NCBI GenBank assembly: GCA_965205925.1
Contig: OZ242183.1
Span: forward strand, 186,001-250,000
Length of the DNA: 64,000 bases
DNA from: CAYRJD01 sp965205925
GTDB lineage: Bacteria; Actinomycetota; Acidimicrobiia; Acidimicrobiales; Poriferisodalaceae
Reading direction: 5' to 3'
In this document: positions 8,711 through 15,656 of the stretch, piece after piece
Numbering within the stretch: the first letter of the stretch is position 1
Layout of the letters: every line of letters starts with the position of its first letter
The notes under the pieces: model-generated
Told to the model about the DNA's origin: nothing
The model's database searches: none
The model's input: only the letters and a program-made list of their open reading frames with translations
Translations under genes and position numbers: made by a program

Positions 8711-9535
8711 CTAAATGAGGCGACGGTCGGCCAGCATGGCCTCAACTTGATCTTTGGCAATCTTACACATTGCCGGGTGCGTAAAGACCCAGAATTTGTC
8801 GTTTTGTACCGCATCGAGCACCATCGGCCCCACTTGCGCCGGATCCATCCCGTCAGATAGATACTGAGTCAGCATCTCCCAAAACTTGTCACCGGCATAG
8901 GTATGCATGTGATTAGCAGCGTCGGAAGGATCGCGATTGCGTTGCGCTTGAGCAATCTTGGTATCAATCGGCCCGGGACATAGCACCGACGCATGCAGTG
9001 GAGAGTTCTCAAGTCGCAGATCTCGCTCCAGTGTCGCCATCAACGCAACCACCCCATGCTTGGAGACGTTGTAGGCAGCTAAAGAAGCCCCCGCATACAG
9101 CCCTGCTAGCGAGGCAGTGGAATTTATGTGCCCCTCACCTTGCTCGCGCATAATCGGTAAGAACACGTGAACGCCATAGATCGGCCCCCACAAGTTGATG
9201 TCGAGAGTCCAGCGCCAGTCTTCAATCGAAGAACTTCCGGCTGGGCCAGGCACACCAACCCCAGCATTGTTGCAAAGGACATGTACGGCACCGAAGCGGT
9301 CGATCGTGGCTTTGGCTAAAGCCTCAATGTCCTCCAACTTGGAGACATCTGTCCGCACCCCCAGCGTCTGTACTCCGGTCTTGTCCGCAACGTTTGACAC
9401 CGCCTCTTGTAGCGGCTGCTCTTCGATATCGGCTAGCACAACGCTCATGCCCGCAGTAGCGAACGTGTCGGCCATCGCACGACCCATACCGCTGGCCGCG
9501 CCAGTTACAACCGCGATCTTGCGATCAACTTCCAA
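8711..9535 (-). CDS. SDR family NAD(P)-dependent oxidoreductase
   Basis: 274 residues, classical short-chain dehydrogenase. The cofactor motif TGAASGMGRA is at residues 11-20, the NNAG motif at 89-92, a catalytic Ser near 139-142, and the active-site Y155-x3-K159 in AAYNVSKHG. The substrate is not evident. The start is a TTG at 9535, since no ATG or GTG lies upstream in frame before a stop. It is 50 bp downstream of the zinc alcohol dehydrogenase on the same strand, so the two probably form one transcript that oxidises or reduces an alcohol or ketone. Confidence 0.88.
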   Translation of the reverse strand: MEVDRKIAVVTGAASGMGRAMADTFATAGMSVVLADIEEQPLQEAVSNVADKTGVQTLGVRTDVSKLEDIEALAKATIDRFGAVHVLCNNAGVGVPGPAGSSSIEDWRWTLDINLWGPIYGVHVFLPIMREQGEGHINSTASLAGLYAGASLAAYNVSKHGVVALMATLERDLRLENSPLHASVLCPGPIDTKIAQAQRNRDPSDAANHMHTYAGDKFWEMLTQYLSDGMDPAQVGPMVLDAVQNDKFWVFTHPAMCKIAKDQVEAMLADRRLI

Positions 9536-9585
9536 CTCGGAGTTCCAGTCGTGTCTTGTAGCCGCGGCTAGCTAGCCAGAAGCTG

Positions 9586-10680
9586 CTACTCGAAATCGAT
9601 GACGGTGCGTGTACCTATGCGGTTTTGCATATTTTTGTAGCCGTCGTTGATTCTCTCCAGCGGAATGTGATCAGAAATCATCTCGTCTAACAACAGCTGA
9701 CCGTTTAAGTACATATCCACATAACGGGGCATGTCCACTCGGAAGGCGTTGGAGCCCATCATCGACCCTTGCAAACGCTTCTCCATCATGAAGACTTCAT
9801 AGCCGTGTAGCTCGATCTTTTCACCAAACGGCATCATCCCGACGATCACGGTGGTACCGCCAGTCTTTGTGGCCGCCCATGCTTGCTCGCAAGTGGCCTT
9901 GAGGCCAATGCACTCAAAGGCGTATTCGACACCGCCCATCGTCAGCTCTTTAATAGCCGCCACGGCATCGGTGTCGGCACCGTTAATCGTGTCGGTTGCA
10001 CCAACCTCGCGAGCGGTTTCTAGCTTCTCGTTGGTGACATCAACAGAGATCACCCGCCCCGCTCCAGCGATGCGTGCACCTTGCACCGCCGACAGACCAA
10101 CACCGCCAGCTCCAAACACTGCCACCGTGGAGCCAGGCCTGATGTGAGCTGTCTTAAATACCGCTCCCAAACCGGTGGTTACACCACATCCGATCAGTGC
10201 CGCTCGATCAAGTGGCATCTCCGGGTTAATTTTGACAACCGCGTTTTGGTGAATCAACATCTCTTCGGCAAAACCACCCAGACGGGCGAACTGGTCAACG
10301 GCTTGTCCGTCCGCATTCTTTAGGCGTGGAGCTTCTTCATTTCCTCGGCTAACCGCCGCTGGGTTGGAGCAGATATTTGGCCGGCCGGTCAGACAGTTAT
10401 CGCAATAACCACAGAACACAGATAGGCAAGTAATGATCCGGTCGCCGGGGCTCACGTAGGAGACATCACGGCCAACGGCTTGTACAACACCGGCACTCTC
10501 ATGACCCATCACCACTGGCAAAGGCACCCCTCCCCATGAGGCATCCATGAAGTGAAGGTCGCTGTGGCACAGGCCTGCGTTGACTACCTGCAACAACACC
10601 TCGTCTGGGGCTGGCTTGTCAATTGAGATGTCCTCAATCTCTAGCTCGCCCGGAATTTGGTTAAGAACCGCTGCTTTCAT
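9586..10680 (-). CDS. Zinc-dependent alcohol dehydrogenase (MDR superfamily)
   Basis: 364 residues. Catalytic zinc ligands are visible as C38 (GLCHSDLH) and H60-E61 (VMGHESAG). The structural zinc lobe has four Cys at about 90, 93, 96 and 104 (FCGYCDNCLTGRPNIC). The nucleotide motif VFGAGGVGLSAVQGA lies near 188. It belongs to the class III/NDMA-type alcohol or mycothiol-formaldehyde dehydrogenase neighbourhood of the MDR family. The exact substrate cannot be fixed. ATG at 10680, with an AGGGAGA ribosome site immediately upstream. It is first in a two-gene unit with the SDR. Confidence 0.9.
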   Translation of the reverse strand: MKAAVLNQIPGELEIEDISIDKPAPDEVLLQVVNAGLCHSDLHFMDASWGGVPLPVVMGHESAGVVQAVGRDVSYVSPGDRIITCLSVFCGYCDNCLTGRPNICSNPAAVSRGNEEAPRLKNADGQAVDQFARLGGFAEEMLIHQNAVVKINPEMPLDRAALIGCGVTTGLGAVFKTAHIRPGSTVAVFGAGGVGLSAVQGARIAGAGRVISVDVTNEKLETAREVGATDTINGADTDAVAAIKELTMGGVEYAFECIGLKATCEQAWAATKTGGTTVIVGMMPFGEKIELHGYEVFMMEKRLQGSMMGSNAFRVDMPRYVDMYLNGQLLLDEMISDHIPLERINDGYKNMQNRIGTRTVIDFE

Positions 10681-10797
10681 TTTCTCTCCCTAGTACCTAC
10701 TCAGTGCCTATTCTTCTATCCGCAACTCTTTTCTGCGGCTTAGGAACAGGCGATCTAAGTTGTCACAGTAGCCAGATCTGTGTTGCGCTTTCAATTC

Positions 10798-10947
10798 CTG
10801 CGCTAAAACCCTGCCAGTCAGAGAAACCTGACTGCGCTAAAACCCTGCCAGTCAGAGAAACCTGACTGCGCTAAAACCCTGCCAGTCAGAGAAACCTGAC
10901 TGCGCTAAAACCCTGCCAGTCAGAGAAACCTGACTGCGCTAAAACCC
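10798..10947. repeat. 34-bp tandem repeat array, 4.4 copies, with internal hairpins
   Basis: Units begin at 10798, 10832, 10866 and 10900, each exactly 34 bp and apparently identical. A 14-base partial copy follows from 10934. Each full unit contains CAGTCAG-AGAAAC-CTGACTG, a 7-bp hairpin running into the next unit. On the minus strand each hairpin is followed by GGCAGGGTTTTAG, reminiscent of a terminator. The partial copy contains the stop codon of the MFS gene ending at 10939. There are no spacers, so this is not CRISPR. Confidence 0.95.
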
Positions 10948-12174
10948 AGTTGGTGCTCGGCACGACAGCACCTCACGATTTGGTATGAGCCAAAACGCTA
11001 AGGCGATTATCCCGACCGACGGCATTGACACCAGCGCCATGCTGGCTCCCACCTGTTGAGCTACCTCTCCCAAGACAAACGTGCCCAACGGTAAAGCTCC
11101 AATAGACATCGACAACAAGCCCATGGCGCGGCCACTCTTATCAGCCGAAACCGCCGTCAGCACAAGGGTTGACTGCGTGGCGGCAAACAGGCCGATCGCA
11201 CAGCTTGACAAATACAGCGACCCAGCGGCTAGGAACACGCTGGGCGAAGTTGCAAATGGCACCAGCATGACCATCGCTGCGGCGGCACCAATGACGTAGG
11301 CAATTCCCCACCGCTTGTGCACCAGCAGCGATGTAATTACCGAACCAGTAATCATGCCAAACCCTGTCATGGAGGCAATAACACCTATCTGCCACGGTGT
11401 CGCGTCAAGCTTGTCGCCAACACGCTGAACTGTTGGAAAGTAAGAGAAATAGAAGGCGTTAGTCAGCACAGTGATGCCGAGAATGCTGCGCAGCGTTCGA
11501 TTGGTGTGTGCCAATCGCAAACCTTCACGCAGCTCGTGCAAAGTTGATTGCCGTGGCCCAGGCTCGGCTTCCGGTGGAAGCACAGGCGCCACTACCTCGC
11601 TTTCTACTTCGCTTTCAACCCCACTTTCAACTTCGTTTTCACCGGTGTTCATAGCAGCGGCACGGGCGCTGTGCTTTGCCGTTATCTCAGCTGCAGACGG
11701 TACTTTTTGCAGCAACAACAAGGCGAAGATCAGTAACACAGCCACCATATAAAACGCAGCTCCCACACCAAATGCGTTAGTGAGGGTGCCGCCCAGCAAA
11801 TTGCCAACTGCAATGCCTGACGCCAACGAAACTGTCTCTAGCGCCATTGCTTTATGAAGCTTCACGGGCCCCACCAAATCCAGCACCAGCGCTCTGCGGC
11901 TAGTCATGTCACCCACCCAGCCGGTACCGGCGATCAACAAAAACGGATAAAGCAGCCACAGACTTAGCTGATCTGATCGTTCTGCCCAGCCGATCAAGAA
12001 CACCAGTGGGATCAGCACTACCAGCTGAACCTGCACCGTACGCAACCGATCGAAGCGATCGGCAATGACGCCGCCAAGAGCACCAACCAAAAGCAACGGT
12101 GCCCACATGACTGCTCCGGTCAGCTGCACCAGGCGTGGTGAGTCGGTCAGCTCATTGACGTAAAACGCCGCCAA
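10939..12174 (-). CDS. MFS transporter (MFS_3-like), N-terminus unresolved
   Basis: 411 residues from a TTG at 12174. The MFS motif GGVIADRFDRLRTVQVQL occurs early, and the middle loop holds an E/V/S-rich repeat (ESEVESEV) from a 12-bp minisatellite. The first membrane helix appears clipped. In-frame codons upstream to about 12252 read LFSEKGFFPLWASG and on to WGIAFL, which looks like a normal MFS N-terminus, yet that stretch has no ATG, GTG or TTG. A CTG at 12223-12225 follows AAAAGGA by nine bases. An ATG at 12260 is one frame off. A non-canonical start or an N-terminal frameshift is likely. The C-terminal TGF and stop lie in the 34-bp repeat. Confidence 0.8.
   Translation of the reverse strand: MAAFYVNELTDSPRLVQLTGAVMWAPLLLVGALGGVIADRFDRLRTVQVQLVVLIPLVFLIGWAERSDQLSLWLLYPFLLIAGTGWVGDMTSRRALVLDLVGPVKLHKAMALETVSLASGIAVGNLLGGTLTNAFGVGAAFYMVAVLLIFALLLLQKVPSAAEITAKHSARAAAMNTGENEVESGVESEVESEVVAPVLPPEAEPGPRQSTLHELREGLRLAHTNRTLRSILGITVLTNAFYFSYFPTVQRVGDKLDATPWQIGVIASMTGFGMITGSVITSLLVHKRWGIAYVIGAAAAMVMLVPFATSPSVFLAAGSLYLSSCAIGLFAATQSTLVLTAVSADKSGRAMGLLSMSIGALPLGTFVLGEVAQQVGASMALVSMPSVGIIALAFWLIPNREVLSCRAPTGF
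11594..11641. repeat. 12-bp minisatellite, 4 copies, in the MFS central loop
   Basis: Units ACCTCGCTTTCT, ACTTCGCTTTCA, ACCCCACTTTCA and ACTTCGTTTTCA lie head to tail. They encode a Glu/Val/Ser/Gly repeat in the cytoplasmic loop between the two MFS halves. Confidence 0.75.
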
Positions 12175-12295
12175 GAACGCGATACCCCAGCGCGACCAGT
12201 GCCAGCAGACGCCGCTTGCCCACAGCGGGAAAAATCCTTTTTCAGAAAACAGACCGTCATCGTATTACGGCTCGCGCCTTGTACTCTGAGCTTCC

Positions 12296-12763
12296 TTGTC
12301 GTTCTTCTCGCAAACGCCTCTCTTGGCGGGCACTCTCACCGGATTGTTTCAAGCAGCATTGATTGCACACATTGTCTGTGCGGTAGTGGGGTTTGGCGGG
12401 CTGCTTGGTTTACGTTGGCGGCCAGACTCAAACAACCCAGCGCAAACCTCCGACGCGGTACCTGCTCGTAGAACGCTCTGGCTTATGGAGCTGGCGGTCT
12501 ATGGCGTCCCAATCTTTGGGGCGGGCGCTATCGGCTTCGACGATCGCTTTGATTTCAGCCAGATCTGGGTCACGCTTGGCTTTTTGTTTTATGTGCTGTG
12601 GGTCGGCATCTGGCACGTCGCACTGCGACCACGTAGCTCAACAGCTAACAGCACAATGGGAGCTCCGTCACGGCGAGTCAAAGGTCTCGCATATGGCGTT
12701 TCAGATCTTCTGCTGGTAGCAGCGATCTTTGTGATGGTTGTAAAACCAGGTGGGCTCGCTTAG
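12296..12763 (+). CDS. Small integral membrane protein (possibly DUF2269-like)
   Basis: 155 residues with about four hydrophobic helices: residues 8-40 (AALIAHIVCAVVGFGGLLGL), about 62-82, 92-112 and 132-152. The His in the first helix and the overall pattern recall DUF2269-type predicted membrane proteins, but I would not insist. The start is a TTG at 12296. The ending TAG at 12761-12763 overlaps the stop of the convergent MATE gene in the four bases TTAG. Function unknown. Confidence 0.6.
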   Translation: MSFFSQTPLLAGTLTGLFQAALIAHIVCAVVGFGGLLGLRWRPDSNNPAQTSDAVPARRTLWLMELAVYGVPIFGAGAIGFDDRFDFSQIWVTLGFLFYVLWVGIWHVALRPRSSTANSTMGAPSRRVKGLAYGVSDLLLVAAIFVMVVKPGGLA

Positions 12764-14067
12764 GCACCTGTTCGTTGCCAGCCGCCTTGTCGGAACCGCA
12801 ACGTCAATGGCACTGCCCTAGCCACCATAAACAAGGTGATAGCCAGCCAAACCCAACTCAATCCCCAACCGGTTGCCAGCACCACCACCGCAGCAGCAGC
12901 AAACACCGCAAAGGCTCCAACCATCGCCTGTGCCAAAAACCGCAAATCACCAGCGCCTATCAAAACCCCATCAAGCGCAAATGCCACACCGTTTAACGGC
13001 TGCATGGCAGCAACCCAGATAAATAGTCCCGCAGTCAACGACACAACGGCCGTGTCCTCACTAAACACACCCGCCACGGGCATAGCAACCACCGCCAGAA
13101 TCACTCCCAACACCGCGCCTAGCTCAATGCTGAGCCCAACCATGCGTCCACTTGCTTCTCGTGCGGTTGTGGTGTCGCCCGCGCCTAGAGCGCGCGCCAC
13201 TAGAGCTTGACCTGCGATAGCCACCGCATCCAGCGCTAACGCCAAAAATCCCCACACCTCCACCGCCACCTGATGAGCGGCTACTTCTGTGGTGCCTAAC
13301 TGGGCGGCAACAAACACCGCCAACAAAAACGCTCCTCGTAAGGCAGTGGTACGCACAACCAGCATCAGACCAACCCTGGCGTAGCGGACAAGGCTGGCAA
13401 AATGCGGCCACAGACAAACACCTCGCGCCAACGCCGAACGCACTACTACAACGCCATAGATAAGCGCGGCCGCCCATTGCGCTATCACCGTTGACCACGC
13501 TGAGCCGGCTATTCCAAGATCCAATCCGAAGACAAACCACAGTTCGATTACCAGGTTCAAAGCAGCGGTAAACACTGCAACTGATAAAGGCGTCACGGTG
13601 TCTTGCAATCCGCGCATATACCCGCTGCCTGCCAACATCACTAGCAACGCCGGAAAACCAAGCAAACTGATTCGTAGATACGTCAGTCCAAATTCCTCTA
13701 CCGCAGGCTCGGCCCCGAACAAACTCAATATGGGAGTAGCCATCGCAGCCACAACAGCGCTGACGACAACGCCTAGCAGCAGCGCCAACCAGATCGCCTG
13801 GACTCCTTGTGCAGTCGCTAGTCGCTCGTTGCCACTGCCAAGCAAACGGCCGACCATGCCCGTGGTGCCATATGCCAAGAAGATCAGTACTGCATGCAGC
13901 GTTACTAACACCGCAGCAGCCAATGCCAGCCCCGCTAACTGGTTGGTACCAATGCGCCCAACAATGACGGTGTCAGTGAGCACATAGATCGGCTCCGCCA
14001 GCAAAGCTCCCAGCGCAGGAATCGCCAGCGCCAAAATGGCACGGTCATGACGACTGCGACCGAACAC
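12760..14067 (-). CDS. MATE family efflux transporter (DinF-like)
   Basis: 435 residues, about twelve membrane helices in two similar halves. N-terminal signature: LALAIPALGALLAEPIYVLTDTVIVGRIGTNQLAGL. The second half begins with the ALRGAFLLAVFVAAQLGTTEVAAHQVAV region. MATE proteins export cationic drugs or metabolites with Na+ or H+ exchange. The start is GTG at 14067. It ends in a 4-base stop overlap with the small membrane protein gene on the other strand, and the sugar-dehydrogenase-like gene lies just upstream on the same strand (16 bp). Confidence 0.9.
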   Translation of the reverse strand: MFGRSRHDRAILALAIPALGALLAEPIYVLTDTVIVGRIGTNQLAGLALAAAVLVTLHAVLIFLAYGTTGMVGRLLGSGNERLATAQGVQAIWLALLLGVVVSAVVAAMATPILSLFGAEPAVEEFGLTYLRISLLGFPALLVMLAGSGYMRGLQDTVTPLSVAVFTAALNLVIELWFVFGLDLGIAGSAWSTVIAQWAAALIYGVVVVRSALARGVCLWPHFASLVRYARVGLMLVVRTTALRGAFLLAVFVAAQLGTTEVAAHQVAVEVWGFLALALDAVAIAGQALVARALGAGDTTTAREASGRMVGLSIELGAVLGVILAVVAMPVAGVFSEDTAVVSLTAGLFIWVAAMQPLNGVAFALDGVLIGAGDLRFLAQAMVGAFAVFAAAAVVVLATGWGLSWVWLAITLFMVARAVPLTLRFRQGGWQRTGA

Positions 14068-14083
14068 AGGTTTGTTCTACTAG

Positions 14084-15454
14084 CTAGTTACCGCTAGCGG
14101 ACACAAGCCGGTAGACGCCATAAGACAGATCAATCACATAAAGCTCACCACGCTGATCGGGCACCAGGCCAAGAATGCGTTCGGGCTTTACTCCAAGATC
14201 TCCAAGATTGACTGCCGGCAAAACTGAGCGCGGTGGCTGTGCGGCGGTGTTTGGATTCAGTGCATATAGCCGACCGTCACAAAGATCAGCCCAGATGAAC
14301 AATCCAACTAAACCCGTTAGCGCCTCTCCGCGATAAAGCTGCCCGCCAGATACAGAACACAAACCACGACCGTGGCGATATGCGAAATCGGGTTGACGAT
14401 GAGGACGCGACGCTTCACCGACAAAACTGCGAACGCCTTCAAATACGTTCCACCCCAGATCCGCACCACCCTCGCCCTGATCCAGCACAGTTATCTCTTC
14501 CATGCATTGTTGGCCTACATCAGCTACCCATAACCGTTGAGTGGCCGGGTCGTAAGCCATCCGATAAGGGTTTCGCACGCCACTAACCCAGATGCGATCG
14601 TCGGCTGCGGAGGTGCTATCTGGCGTCAAATAAGGATTACCCGGAGCGGCTACCGCACGAACGTCAGGATCAGTGGCCGTTGGGTCAACCTGTAGCCGCA
14701 ACACCGCTCCCAACAGAGTCGTTAAGTCTTGAGCATTGCCGAGCGGATCACCCAAACCACCTCCATCACCAAACGACACATACATATAGCCATCCACGTC
14801 AAACACAATGTCGCCACCGTTGTGCTGCGCTGAAGGTTGCGGAACACTCAGCAATTCGATCGCCGCACCAAGTGCTGTGATATCTCCGGATTGATAAGTA
14901 ATCGCGTGGGCGGTGAGCAAGCTACGCCCGTCAGCAGCAGTGCGATTTAGATACAACCATTCTTGTCTTGGCCCTATTGCCATCCCGAGCAAACCTTGAT
15001 CGTGCTCAGTTGCGGTATCGCTACTGAGGTCAAGTAACGGGAATTCGGACAAGACAGCTGAGCCAGTCGGTCCAGTGCCGACCGGCAAAGCGAACGCCCA
15101 GACCCTGCCACTACGTGTCCCGACAAAGCCGGCAAGCTGGGAAGACTCAGACTTGTGAAATGCGATAACCGTCACATCGCGCAGCTCAACAAACATCTGC
15201 AGGGCATAACTTTGGTTAGCTGCCAGCGACACATCGAGCTGTGGAAGGTTCTGCGGACAGGACTCATTTGAAGCGAGGTATTCCGGACTTGAGTCTGACG
15301 TCAGCTTTTCAGAGTCGGTAACTCCACCAGTAACTCCACCAGTAACTCCACCGATAACTCCACCGATAACTCCAAAGCTCACCAGCACTATCAATATCAG
15401 CCCTGCCAGCACCAGCAGTGTCGACGCTGCGGTCAGTCGCGGCCTGGATCGCAC
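14084..15454 (-). CDS. Membrane-anchored PQQ-dependent sugar dehydrogenase-like beta-propeller protein
   Basis: 456 residues from a GTG start. Residues 8-30 form one membrane segment, extended by a GGV(I/T) repeat encoded by a 12-bp minisatellite. The rest is a soluble-glucose-dehydrogenase/HIP-type propeller. Motifs: HDQGLLGMAIGP, HNGGDIVFDVDGYMYVSFGDGG, WVSGVRNPYRMAYDP and LWVADVGQ. These are typical of the GSDH/sorbosone dehydrogenase family (PQQ and Ca2+ binding, periplasmic or extracellular). Cys residues near 62, 320 and 373 could form a disulfide. The sugar or aldose substrate is unknown. The gene faces away from ilvB, sharing a 202-bp divergent region with it. Confidence 0.85.
   Translation of the reverse strand: MRSRPRLTAASTLLVLAGLILIVLVSFGVIGGVIGGVTGGVTGGVTDSEKLTSDSSPEYLASNESCPQNLPQLDVSLAANQSYALQMFVELRDVTVIAFHKSESSQLAGFVGTRSGRVWAFALPVGTGPTGSAVLSEFPLLDLSSDTATEHDQGLLGMAIGPRQEWLYLNRTAADGRSLLTAHAITYQSGDITALGAAIELLSVPQPSAQHNGGDIVFDVDGYMYVSFGDGGGLGDPLGNAQDLTTLLGAVLRLQVDPTATDPDVRAVAAPGNPYLTPDSTSAADDRIWVSGVRNPYRMAYDPATQRLWVADVGQQCMEEITVLDQGEGGADLGWNVFEGVRSFVGEASRPHRQPDFAYRHGRGLCSVSGGQLYRGEALTGLVGLFIWADLCDGRLYALNPNTAAQPPRSVLPAVNLGDLGVKPERILGLVPDQRGELYVIDLSYGVYRLVSASGN
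15321..15374. repeat. 12-bp minisatellite, 4.5 copies, in the propeller protein N-terminus
   Basis: Units ACTCCACCAGTA (twice), ACTCCACCGATA (twice) and a partial ACTCCA. On the coding strand they encode GGVT/GGVI at the end of the membrane anchor. The unit, read as GTAACTCCACCA, equals the first 12 bases of the TPPAV repeat at 8289-8363, but the gene uses the opposite strand of it. Confidence 0.92.
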
Positions 15455-15506
15455 GATGTCAAGCTAAGGCGCAAACAGGTTGCGAACTTGACCATTAACC
15501 GGCACA

Positions 15507-15563
15507 ATGCAAGTGTGCCCAGGCCAACCGACACCTCTCTTGTTACCGGCCTGGTACGCGTAA
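15507..15563 (+). CDS. Putative ilvB leader peptide (three consecutive Leu codons)
   Basis: An 18-codon reading frame, MQVCPGQPTPLLLPAWYA, ends in TAA at 15561-15563. Leu codons CTC-TTG-TTA occupy 15537-15545. It sits just before the stem-forming region upstream of ilvB, as expected for ribosome-mediated attenuation of branched-chain amino acid operons. No ribosome binding site precedes the ATG, so it would have to be a leaderless or weakly translated message. GTG at 15513 is an alternative start in the same frame. Confidence 0.5.
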   Translation: MQVCPGQPTPLLLPAWYA

Positions 15564-15630
15564 CCGTTTAGGCGAGTGCCACCCCCGCTCGCCTTGTCCC
15601 CGTTACGGGGACTTCTGTGTTACGGGGTGG
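15559..15630 (+). promoter_or_regulatory. Predicted ilvB attenuator with mutually exclusive stems
   Basis: Stem A pairs AGGCGAG (15570-15576) with CTCGCCT (15588-15594). Stem B pairs GTCCCC (15596-15601) with GGGGAC (15607-15612) around loop GTTAC. Stem C pairs CCACCCC (15579-15585, the loop of A) with GGGGTGG (15624-15630), so A and C exclude each other. CGTAAC at the leader stop (15559-15564) is complementary to GTTACG in loop B and again at 15619-15624. No strong U tract follows, so whether transcription or translation of ilvB is controlled is open. Confidence 0.6.
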
Positions 15631-15656
15631 TTCGCTGATCTCCTAAGGGGAAAATC

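Noticed and set aside
10798..10947. CRISPR array
   Set aside because: The 34-bp units abut with no spacers and no cas genes are in the window, so it is a plain tandem repeat.
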